Source of the DNA: Pseudoscleropodium purum
Taxonomy: Eukaryota; Streptophyta; Bryopsida; Hypnales; Brachytheciaceae
Direction: 5' to 3'
Assembly: GCA_963969395.1 (NCBI GenBank)
Contig: OZ017795.1
Location: 13,950,001-14,014,000, forward strand
Length of the DNA: 64,000 nt
Position numbers and translations under genes: made by a program. Within the stretch, counting starts at the first letter, position 1; every line of letters begins with the position of its first letter. The notes beneath the pieces were generated by a model. The model worked only from the letters and a program-made list of their open reading frames with translations, did no database searches and had not been told where the DNA came from. Shown piece by piece: positions 24,201 through 34,989 of the stretch.

Positions 24201-27200
24201 CGGCAGAAGTCAACAATCTCCGCAAGAGTCCCCTAGTGGTGTTTCCGTTGTTTCGGATGCTTATGCTAGAATGCTACAGACCTTCATTCCATACCTGGTT
24301 GACGAGGTAATTTGCTTCCGTTTTGTTTTCAGAAGGGTTTTAGGTTTTAGGGTTTCACCTCTGATTGAAGATTATAATCTTCACTTAACTTTAGTTTTGA
24401 CCTTCGTCCAATTCCACTGATATTTTAACATTTTTTTTCTTGCTTCTAATCTCCTGATTGTACGAATTTATTGCAGAGCTCTTTCTTTGCCTCTTTTATG
24501 TGCTTTGGGGTCCAGCCATTGACCCCTCAAGCAGAATCAGACGATGACAAGGATAATGTTGAGGAAGAAGCCGACATTCTAATTACACGTAAGTAGGTTC
24601 TGCTCCAAGTGCTCCGTAATTTGATAATGTGGTAATTAGTGTAAAAATATTAGACCCTAAACCCTAAACCCTAAATCCTAAAACTATCACATGCACACGT
24701 TCATTTGCACTTGCTCAGAAATTTTAAGTTTAGTTGAGTGATGGTGATTATCTTCAATTTAAACCTATTTTTATCGTTGTTAAGCTGAACTGCTGAGCAT
24801 TATCAGTTCTATTATCTACTCACTTGTTCTTGTTGGTGCAGCGAACCAGCAGGCCCTTGAATCAAAGATTCTAAAGGAATCTCTTCAAGAGCTTCTAGAT
24901 GGAATACAGGTATTATTAACCCTAAGAGCTCGAATCAAAAATCGCATGATCACTTGGAAGAATCTTTAGTACTAGTAGTAACTCCCAAATGTATGCCGCT
25001 CAATAATATAGGGTATTCTCTCTTCTTCCCATTGCTGTATTTCGTGATCTTCATTGAAGCTTCTAAAATGATTACCAATTAGGATAAAGCGGATTTTTCA
25101 AAACATTCACCATCCATTATGTGTATAGTTGAGCCTGTAGGGGTTAAACCCAAAGCCTTTAAATTCTCTTTGCGGAATGTCTAACAACGGGAGAGAGAAT
25201 TTTCGAGCTGTTTACTGGGTGCACTTCTCAAATTGATCTAGTCTTAGTTTTTGTACCTTGTGTGTTACAACTTTGAAGGCCTGTGTTTTTGTAATCTATT
25301 TTAGTGCTTTCAATTTACAAATTTTATCACATAAAACTTCTCGTGCCAAGAAGTGAGGTGAGAGTATTTTTCATGAGATTTTCGAAGGGTCCTAGTTGTC
25401 TGATACAGAATCTGTGGCACAAGCAATTCATCTCGAGTATAATGGCCGGGAGTGCAGGAAGACTTCTATTCAATTGTCGATTGGGCACACAGATTGGATC
25501 CTTGGAGCTGTATACCAATGAAAAGTGTTACAGAAAAATACCTTTCTAGGCATAAAGCTGATGCTGCTTGGTTTGTCTACCGCTTGCTTGATGATCTTCA
25601 AGACCGCATTTCCTCTCACTTCAATCAGGTTTGCATCATCGAGTCTTGTAAACTTTCCATTGCTCTCGAAATTTGGGCTCAAGGAACTGATCATGTATCC
25701 TCGATTGATTTGTCAACCATCATAACCATGTAGCTTTGTGATGATGTTTTTGCAATCCACTGTGCAGGTCGTTGCTGACACTTGTAGGCAGTATGAAAGA
25801 AGTGACAGGACCCAGACCGGAGTTCTCTATTCTATCATCAAGTAAGTAACCAACCCTTTAAATCAACGTTCCATCGGCCTTGCTCAAGTTGCATGAATTG
25901 AGCATTACTGAATGAATCAGTGCGTTTTCCATCTTGGCGATCGCCAGCAAACTCTTTAACTCATCGTAATATACTGCTAGGCTTCAAAATCAATTGGCTG
26001 TGATGCAGGTTTTCGAACTTGTCGACACTGATTGAATCTCAACTCGTAGGACAGAGTTCAAGAGAAAGTATTGATGATGCCTACGAAAAACTGGTAAGCA
26101 AACTCTTTCTCTGACAATGACTAGTACTTCTTGCAAGAACTCTATTAAACTTGGAAGACTCACTTGCAAGATTAATGCTCTATCCATAAAGCTCTACTAG
26201 GAATTACCCATCCTCTTAACCCCTAAATGTCAACCAGGTCTTGGAAAAATATTACAGGTGCTATAAATAAATGACTTGAGCAAATTTTTGGAGTTTAATA
26301 TCAAAAAGGGAGATGTTGAGCATGATGATAAGAAATTATCCAAGCAATTGAACTTGGATAGATGTTCATAAATCTCTATCAAATTAGCTTAGAAGCATTT
26401 AACTTTGAAAATTCACCCAAACTGTTGTTTTCATTTTTGCAGACTACGTAGCTCTCTAAGCATCATTCGTCGTTTGAATTTGATGGAATATTTGTTCTAT
26501 AAATTCCTGGATGCATTTGAAATCATTTAGAAGTTGCTGAGTCTCTGTTTTGTGTCGGTGAACCAGGCAAGTACTATATTCTCAGTCATAGAAAACGTCG
26601 CCAAAAACGATCCTAAAAATGCGGAAATATTTGCGCTTGATAACTATGCGGCATTTCAAGACAGGTTATAATTCCTTTCTTGTCATTCTATGTCCCACCA
26701 CTCTGAGCCCGAGTTTACTGCAGTGGGGTCATTTTTCTCGATGTCCTACGGAATAGAAACAGCGCAACTCACTTTGAACATGTGGCCATGATAATGCAGG
26801 ATGTACGACCTTGCAAATGTGACACCCGCTTTGGAAAGATTTTACAATGAAGCTGCGGATGCGTATGGGCAAGCGTGTTTACAATATGTCAATACCATGA
26901 TCAACTATGTGCGTCAATTGACCCTCATTTGTAGCAATTATATTGTGCCTAACAGCATGAGATGACAACTATTTGAAGGGCTTATTCTTGAAAGTATAAA
27001 GAGCGCTTTTTAGTCAGAGGTGGATTTTCTGTGGGTTTTCAGTATCAGTACCAGTATCATTTTTTTAACTGAAAAAACTTGTAATTGTGATGTGCTCCTT
27101 GTACTTTGTGCAGCAATTTGAGAGGCTATTCTTATTTGTGCAAAGGGTGGAGAACTTGCTGATAGCAGTGGAACCGGAACAGGTCTGTCGTCATCTTCCT

Positions 27201-28628
27201 GTATTATTTTATTATACTATGTTGTTCAACCAAATGCAGAGGACCTCACTTTTTCATGGGTACTACAGGGCATCTTGTTTAGCATCCTGTGAAAAGACGA
27301 TGAAGGTGTCCTAACTGCGTTAAACCGGCCAGTTGTAACGCCATTTAATGTAGTTTTTAATGTATACCCCGCCAATTGTAACTTGGTGCTAGGTTTTCTA
27401 GAATATCAAAGTGACGGCATTCTCTACTAATAGAATTCTTTCCTGCCTGAATGGGTTTTCTCACAAAACTTTAGCTTGTGAAGAGCAAATCACTGTAACT
27501 CTTTGAGCGAAGTTTTCCTGGTTCATCTAGGCTCTCTAGCATTGCATTTATTTGTTATAAGACCTAAATTCACTCTATGAGCAGTGTCTCAACTCGAGGG
27601 GCATGAGAGTCTTTTTCTAGTTGAACCTCCGCTGATACCGCACAATGGGCAGGTTTCATCAATGACTGGATATACCAGAATAGATCTGCGAAAGACGTTG
27701 AAGGCCAGCCTTTCAGGAGTAAGTCCTTCAGAACCTATAGCCTACTATAGCTTTCAGTTAGAACGAGTTTTGTGTTCTTGTTCAGGTACAGGACTTGATG
27801 TTCTTCATAACATTCTCAAACCCACCATGCTAGCTATGTACCTTTCTATTTCAAGATGCTAGCCCCTGTGCAAGAAAACCTGAATTCAATGGTGTATAGT
27901 GGTCTACAGGGTCTACTGCTGGCAAATCATTTCCACAGTATCAATGCCGAAAGTTCGAGAATGTTTGATCACTTGTGCAATTCTCCTGTACCGTGGGTTC
28001 TAGCGACGGTGATGAATAAATAGCATCTCTCTGCATATAATCGAACCCCTGCAAGTGACATTGAATTTGACACGAGGCATCAGTAGCTAAGACTTATGTG
28101 AGGATATGCACTGCAGGTAGAAAAATCTTTACAAGCCACACATAAGCGGATGCAGAGATCAATCTTACGCCAGGATGTTCTTTCAACTCTATGGAATTCG
28201 TATTTTAAGGTCAGCAAGTGCGCTCCGTGATAGATTTTGTTGTCACCACTCAAAGAGAGATTTTATAATTCTTAGAATGAACACTGGATTTTTTCTTCAA
28301 TTGGAGTAGTTTGGTACCTTCCCTGAAGCTTCCTAGTTGTTTCATTTCAACCCCTATAGACCCCCTTTTGGCCATTAAGGTACTTAGGGATTATTCGGGG
28401 TTATTAACCAACATGTCAAGGAGATCCATGATTTTCGAATGGTTTTCTCTTATAGTTCTTCGATATTTTTTTATGCATTTATTATTACTTGCACTGCAGG
28501 AAAAATTCCTTGAGAAGTATAAGGTGCTGGAGGAGATCCTCTCAAAGTGCTACAAAGACGAAACGCTGAACCCGTCGTCTGTAGAGATGAAAACTATCCT
28601 GGATGGAATGTATACCGGTAGTGCTTAA
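18294..28628 (+). CDS. SEC3: Exocyst complex component SEC3
   Basis: SEC3 is the exocyst subunit that helps tether secretory vesicles to the plasma membrane; in plants it acts in polarised growth. I assembled 25 coding exons: 18294-18465, 18587-18660, 19051-19131, 19241-19311, 19688-19790, 20339-20553, 21098-21215, 21517-21621, 22284-22385, 22564-22701, 22909-23037, 23300-23380, 23557-23631, 24121-24306, 24477-24588, 24842-24909, 25458-25628, 25768-25841, 26009-26093, 26567-26664, 26800-26908, 27114-27182, 27653-27718, 28117-28209, 28500-28628. They join without phase conflict into 907 residues, close to Arabidopsis SEC3A (about 890). Residues 55-165 form the N-terminal PH-like domain ([13 protein letters not shown]); an acidic run follows (about 185-215); the rest is the Sec3 coiled-coil and helical body ([48 protein letters not shown]). 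The intron after exon 11 appears to be GC-AG. Upstream non-coding exons are possible. Confidence 0.96.
21681..22190. repeat. Tandem duplication in SEC3 intron 8, about 250 bp offset
   Basis: Copy 1 (21681-21922) and copy 2 (21930-22190) share GAG..TATGATT/CATTG, a T-tract, GAGTGAA.AATATTGCATAT, TACCCTTATATGAACTC, ATGAGACCAA, GGGTGA and TATTCCAGTAAT..GTCATTAT in the same order. Together they fill most of intron 21622-22283. Confidence 0.85.
23210..23243 (+). repeat. Short interstitial telomere-type motif (TTTAGGG), SEC3 intron 11
   Basis: GGGTTTAAAGGGTTTAGGG followed by TTTAGGGTTAGGGTT, about four degenerate TTTAGGG units. This is a telobox cluster rather than a telomere. Confidence 0.7.
24655..24681 (-). 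repeat. Short interstitial telomere-type motif (CCCTAAA), SEC3 intron 15
   Basis: Three perfect CCCTAAA units and one TCCTAAA. Related single motifs lie at 24057-24090 (intron 13) and 24335-24352 (intron 14). Confidence 0.75.
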
Positions 28629-30381
28629 AGTGGTGTGCATATTTAAGCGTCCCACTGAAGGAATTTGGAGGGTTCCAACTGGTATGAACATGTATTTTTT
28701 GTTTTTTTTGACCAACTTACTGCTAATAATTTAGACGGGGCTCAATACAGTGATTCCCTCGTAGTACATAATTTGTCATTGCAATGTATACTACTAGTGA
28801 TGGATACCAGCCTGGAAGTAGTGAAGAATGAATCTTGTGTTTAGGACCGTACATTAAAAGACAGCCATTCCGCGTGCAATCGCCCTAGTTATTACAATCA
28901 AACACCAGTAAAACACTGAGCTGTGGTACATAATATATACGTTAAATTCTCGGTCATCTACTAGGACATGACCCCTCTCATTTCATATGTTACATGACAT
29001 ATTGTAGCATAGAACTTTAGAGTAGGGCCATTCTCATCAACCAAATTTTATCTGTGGTTAGCTAGATCAGAGGAGTTGTGACCAAGATACTGAGAGAGAG
29101 AGACCCCGTTGTGTTTATTTTTAGTGTTATATTTCTACAACAATAAGATTTGTTCTTGAGATCGGACTATTGTTCCAATCTTTGCGTTTTGGATTGTTTA
29201 TAAACTAGCACTCCTTCAAGATCAGTAAAAGATCGTTTTGACTCTTGAATGATTACTGTTTGTGTATGTATGTGATAAGTGCAACAGTTGTGTCATCTTC
29301 TCTTTTTTTTTTCCCCTTCTCAATTGCTTCTCAACTGTCTCTGATCTCGTCTTCATTCTTGATCTAGTTGATGAATTTTTGCCAACTCACAATGAAAGAA
29401 TATTCATTCTCTCGGATTTTTTTGTTGGAAAACTTCCAGCCCTGTTGGCCCTTACCAAGGTATGCGCACCCAAACTCGACACTCGAAAGAACACATCCTG
29501 TAATTTTCAGGTGACAATTTCAGTAAAAAGTGGATGGGTGCTGGGTTTTAGGGTTTGATGCTGCTTGTCTGATTCTGGCTGTTTGATTTTCAAGCTCGTT
29601 TAGATATGGCGTTTTGACAGCAGTCTCTTTCAGTTGAGCAGATTTGATTTTGATCGGGTTGAGCTCGGACTGCCTTCTAGGTATGCGATTTCATTTATGC
29701 ATCATTTTTTTTTTCCTTCAATTTTTTTTAGTTTTTTTTATCTTCCTTGTCCTGATTGGACTTTTTCTGCTACGATATTTTTTGCGCAGGAAGGAGCCTT
29801 CTCAATGGCAGGAAAGGAACGTGTTCCAGTTGGCTCAGGCAAGATAATGTCTAACGGCTTAGAATACTCCTTGAGATCTGAATTTACATTATAATGGAAG
29901 TTCGTCCACCCATTGGAACTCAAAGTGTCAATATGCTCTGAGACCAATCTAGGAAGGTTATTGCAGAGACCTTGATAAAGCATGCTCTTCCATACCCTAA
30001 CCCTAATGTCAATTGTCTCTTTAATTAGGCCATGTCCTTGTTAAGTTATAGAAGCTCAGTGTAATTTTGTTTAGAACTCTCATGACAGATTTATGAAAAT
30101 TTAGCTGAAAACAAGTATATTTCAGCAAAGGTTTATGATTGTTTCACTAATGTGGTATGAGGACTTTGTCCAACATGAGTTTGGTCATTTTCAGTAATCC
30201 AATTTTGGTCATAACCTTTTACCTTGTTCTGATGTCCTGGGTCATTGTTTATAGTCCTTGCTCTCTTGTTATTTGTTGGTTCAAAGACTCTCGATGCAAC
30301 AGAGATTTAGATGTTTACTTACATGAATGTTAAAGTTGTATAATAGACTCACAAATGGTTGCTACTTCAATTGCACATGAT

Positions 30382-30512
30382 TGGGCCATTAAAGATATCT
30401 ATTAAGGAATGCAAACCCAATATGGGGAGGATATTAGATTCAAAACCTGGGTCATTGAAGATATCTATTAAGGAATGCAAACCAATATGAGGAAGATATG
30501 AAATTCAAAACT
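30382..30512. repeat. Tandem duplication, 66 bp unit
   Basis: Copy 1 30382-30447 and copy 2 30448-30512 abut exactly. Both contain GATATCTATTAAGGAATGCA and AATATG.GGA, then ATTCAAAAC. Confidence 0.93.
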
Positions 30513-30578
30513 TTGTTGCAAACTTGGTGCATTGAGTCTACTATTTTCTTCCAATTTGAATCAACCTTTTTGGACCTT

Positions 30579-30680
30579 GTCAAATGTTGATGTTGTACCT
30601 ATGCCCATATGAAACTCATTGAAGACCCTAGTCAACTCTAGATGTTGTACCCAATCCAAGCCCACATGAAACTCATTGAG
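30579..30680. repeat. Tandem duplication, about 53 bp unit
   Basis: GATGTTGTACC, GCCCA.ATGAAACTCATTGA occur twice in the same order, at 30589-30622 and 30641-30679. Confidence 0.8.
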
Positions 30681-33380
30681 TTCTTAACACATAACTCTAG
30701 GATTGTTTGTCCAAATTAGAGAGGTTGTGATGAAGTTGTAGACCTGGAAATTCAGAATGAGAGAGATTTGATGCCTTTCCTATCCCTTCCTTGAAACTAT
30801 CCCTTCCTTGAAATGTAGTATAATGTATAAATTGTTGTCTTTATCTTACAAACCATCACCTCATGAGCGGCATGGATGGAGACCCCCAAATCTACATTGG
30901 TCAAAACTCTATCGAATCTCTGGCTATGGAAACGTAGCAATGAGACCGATCCAACATTTAGGAAGTTTTTTGAGTTGCCTCGATAATTTTCCTCCTCTTT
31001 ATAAAGGGACGGACTTTTTTCCTAGAGGCATTGGTTGCATCCTCTCCTTATCAAAATCTTCTGGTTTATTTCCTCTAGTATCACTTTCTCACCAGCCAAT
31101 TTCCTTCAACTTCAAATTTATAAAGGTTGCAATACACCCTCCATATAAGTTGGAAATATTTTATTTTTCATGGCAATTAGGTTCAAAACTATTGCAATTG
31201 TCATTTAAGTATGTATTGTTCTCACATGTCTCAAATTTATCAACTCTTCATTGATCAAAGTATTTGCAACTTGATGTCAATGAGCAAAATTCCTTGGTTG
31301 ATGCAATAACTTGATTCAACATAGCTTGAATATTGATATGCAAGTTTTGCACAAATTACTTGTAAAACTTACATATCATTGATGTTATTTGTCACAATGC
31401 CAAAACCCAACTTTGATATCAATCCTCAAACATCATCACTGATTGCAGTGTGGTAAGCAAGCAACTAATAATGGTGCCAAACAATCCTAAATACAACTAG
31501 ATAACTATAACAATCCTAAGTGATAGACACAAACAAATATATCAATTTGTAATACCACAAAGAATCAATGAAAATCTTCATTTTCAAAAAATTTAGCTCC
31601 TACAAAAAACTTGAAAACTTCTTTATGATTACTCCAAAAACTATATAATACTCTTGCTCTACCACCAAGCCACCTCTACAATAAGAAGGATTCAAACATT
31701 AGACAAAGCCTCAATCTTTGTATACATCTTGAAAGCCAGTTTAAGAAGAAGTAGTGTCCACCTTGTCCAAGAAGATACCCACCTCTAGTAACCCAGATAT
31801 TAGCCTTGAATTCTAAATTGCAAGTGGCTAAGATCCGACAATTTCATGGAAGTGGTGGCTAAATAGCCCCCATTTATTTTTGCACACCAGTAGATTGCCA
31901 ATCCTACCAATGTTTTGTCTCATTTTCCATCTTCCATTTTCACACTCCAACCGGTTATTTTCCCGAAGGCACCGGCTAACAATGAACTAAATGCCGGTTC
32001 TTCCTGGACAATGGACCGACCACAACAGAGAATCATGAAATCCTTACTTCTGTAGATTCTGCAATCCTCTCTGAAAATCAATCTATATTATTGTTAAACT
32101 GGTAACTGGACAATATTGTATGTCACATTTTCTTTTTTGCATAATTGACGGATTACTGAAGTAATTTGAGCGGTTGCTGTTTAGGGTTTGCTTTGGGCTG
32201 GGTGTGAGGAGGCCCGCTCAAGCGAGTTCTGCGAAGTAAGCAGCGTCACCGCCCGGCCAGCCTATCGCCCCCCAAAAATTCATGGCGCACCCACAAGGGA
32301 ATGCTGCGAGTGGCTCCAACCACTCGCGTTGTTTTCCTTACTCATTAGTTTAAGGCAAATTTCTCACTCTCTCGACACGCTACTTATACACTCTGTGCTC
32401 TGTCTCCCCGCCTATCGATATGGGATAATAATCATGCTCTGACAAAACGAATTCGAACCCAATTGGACTCCTTTGTAATTGCCTAATAAGTAAGTAAGTT
32501 AAGTTAAGATGAATCCCCGCGGGATTGATGAGTCACCTATATTTTTGGAGTTGAAGTAACTGTAACTGTAAAGATGGGTGATTGATTGATTGATGGATTG
32601 ATCGATCGATGATAACAAAGCTGCATCGATCCCCGTCAGCTGGACTTCTATTGTAATTTGTAAGAATTGAAGTACGCAACTGCCGAGAGGGTTTTCCATT
32701 TCCATAGGAGATGATACACGTCAGTGGCTTTAATTTGGGGCCAACTCCATTGCTTCGTACAAAACGTGCAAGCCCTGTCACTCTATTGAGACTTGTTCTT
32801 GCGTTTGGAGATTTGTGCTGAGAAGCGATCGACTCGGGATTGCGCTTGTCCTGTAATATCGATTTGGTTGGTGATGTCCTTGACTTTTTCCGCTGTGGAC
32901 AGAGTCAACAGTTCATGGTACCCAAAAATTGCTCACTAAATTGGCGAATTCTCAATTGTCCACAAGTTTTTCTTTCCAAAAGTTCGATTTTAAGCTTTGA
33001 AAGCTGCACGGATTTCTGCCATTGGAAAATTCTACCAGTGGAAATTCTCGGTGCCATGGGGCCAAGTACCTTTTGATCAGGCAAGGCTGCGTCTTTGGAT
33101 TTGATGGCCAGCGATGGTGAGGTGGGTTCAGAACCCAATTAGTGTGGGCTTCTTTCACTGTATGTCGTCCGCTATCAGGTGGGGGTCGAGCTTGGAGCAT
33201 CACGTTTTTATCTCTTACACTCAAGCTTTGGTGGTTTTCTTTGGAGTGATCGATGGACTGATCAAGTGACGAGATTCAATCAGCGATGGCGAACTGGATT
33301 CTAATGCTGGAGCTCATGCGACTGGCGGCGGCTTCCATGGAGACGGTGACACGAATTCTGGAGCGCTTAACCTTTCATCC

Positions 33381-33724
33381 TGCGTCTGCACGCGTGCAAC
33401 TGCGGAGCTTGCACAACTTTCACTAGTCACTAGCACAGAAAGTGGAGATTTGCAATGAGTTTTTAACAAAGGTTCTTGCAATAGATTTTGCAAACATTCT
33501 TGCAATAGATTTGGCACAGGTTTTGCAAGGACGGCCAGAAGTCTATTAACGATTTTTCAATGGTTTAGGACACCACTGGTCTGCACACGTGCAACTGCGT
33601 AGCATGCACATTCAACAGTTCCTAGTACAGAAGGTGGAGATTGCAATAGATTAGGCAAAGGTTTTGCAATGGCTTTGCAATGACCGATAGAAATCTAATA
33701 ACGATTTTTTCAATCATTTAGTCG
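33381..33724. repeat. Tandem duplication, about 195 bp offset
   Basis: Copy 1 from 33381 and copy 2 from 33579 share TCTGCACRCGTGCAACTGCG, AG..TGCACA, CTAG.ACAGAA.GTGGAGAT, repeated TTGCAATAGATT/TTTTGCAA words, AA.TCTA.TAACGATTTTT and CAAT..TTTAG. The TGCAA word density in both copies is very high. Confidence 0.85.
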
Positions 33725-34989
33725 ATGCAATAGGATCAGTTGCAACAGTTTAGGCGTAGCTAGATGTGCATGGACTCCGTGTCCAAGACTTAAATTTTGC
33801 AACAAGTGTGCAGCTCTTTTGCAATGTTTGCAACGGCTAGGCCAGGGCTATAAGGCACAGTACGGAACCGCTTCAAAACCGTTGCAAAAGAACTCATTTG
33901 ATGATGTGTTGCAACCGCTACTTCCTGTTGTAGTAAGTAGGATGACATGCAATCTCCTCTTAATTTGTCGACCTTGTGCAGGCCATGTTTCAGGCCTGAT
34001 CTTTAACAGTTCAGGATACTGCACTTAATAAATTTCTTGCTGGGTGAGCTGCTAAAGTTGCGATTGCAAGCATCAACTAGCTATCAATATGCTCGCGTGC
34101 TGGACAGTGCATACCGAGTGCTATCTTGAGTAGATTATACTTAGTTTGAAGAGCTCTTTAGAGTATCCGGACATGTTGGAAATTCTGAACTACTAATTCG
34201 AACTTTTCAGTTGCTGTACTGGTCTTGGATCGCAACTTCTTTTGGTTTCATGGCTTCGTCACTGTTGTGTTTGCAAATATCTGCAACTGAATTCCACCTT
34301 GGAACTAATTGCTTGAATTGGCTTACCATCAGTCGATCAGTGTGCAAGAGGGTTTTGAAATGCTTGCTGGTGTAAGGGTTTGATCTAATGAATTTGTTCA
34401 CATTGACTGATCTGAGACCCATATGGCTCAGAGAAGAATCTACAGCAAAAGGAATTAGGAATAGAGTTGGTAACTGTTTCAGAAGACGAAGCCCCACCAA
34501 CTACTTCAATTTTCCATTCGTTGTCTCTTGGTCCTTGGTTTCCAAGAGGCTCGTTAGTTCGATAGTTACACACCCGGAAGGTCATCTTCTTCACATGATG
34601 TTGAAATTGTAGGGCAGGTGTTGATTACCGTGGAGGACGATCATAGCTGTTTTGTTGAATCCTGGATCTGTTCTTGTTTAGATTTCGAGTTCGGAGAGAG
34701 TTGATGATGATATGGAACAATGAAAAGATGCACGGCGTTGGCGGAGTGTGAGAGCCACGCTCTTTCCAGGATTGGATCAGCGCAGGAGCACTTTTTATCC
34801 CCTTGTTTTTTGTTATTGCAACCCTAAACCTAATATCCGAGATGAGACATTACTGATATATCCGTCTAAGGACGATCATGGCATTTTGAATTTGGTAATA
34901 TCTGGACTTCTCAGAGAGGAGATTACTAATTTGGAAGAGGCAAGAACAAACAGAGAGCAGCGCTGAATTAGGGTTAGATTCAAGCTGGC

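Larger units (their letters stand above)
28629..34989. other. Intergenic region, repeats, no supported gene
   Basis: About 6.4 kb between SEC3 and the CEP295-like gene. The frame at 30808-31254 (148 codons from TTG, first ATG 30823) matches nothing I know and sits in AT-rich repeat sequence. A degenerate TTTGATATCAATCC near 31411 could be the reverse complement of a retrotransposon primer site, without a visible LTR pair. From about 32.1 to 34.9 kb the base composition is more gene-like (GC-richer, 32188-32420), with small open frames at 32840 and 33287, and may hold 5' exons or a promoter of the downstream gene. Tandem duplications at 30382, 30579 and 33381 are listed separately. Confidence 0.45.

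Noticed and set aside
24655..24681. Possible chromosome end or large interstitial telomere
   Set aside because: Only three to four units, inside an intron of an intact gene.
30808..31254. 148-codon plus-strand frame
   Set aside because: Begins at TTG, matches no family, and the AT-rich setting with tandem repeats makes a chance frame likely.
31400..31430. Retrotransposon primer-binding site and LTR border
   Set aside because: Only a degenerate match to the tRNA-Met complement; no paired LTR, target duplication or pol frame nearby.
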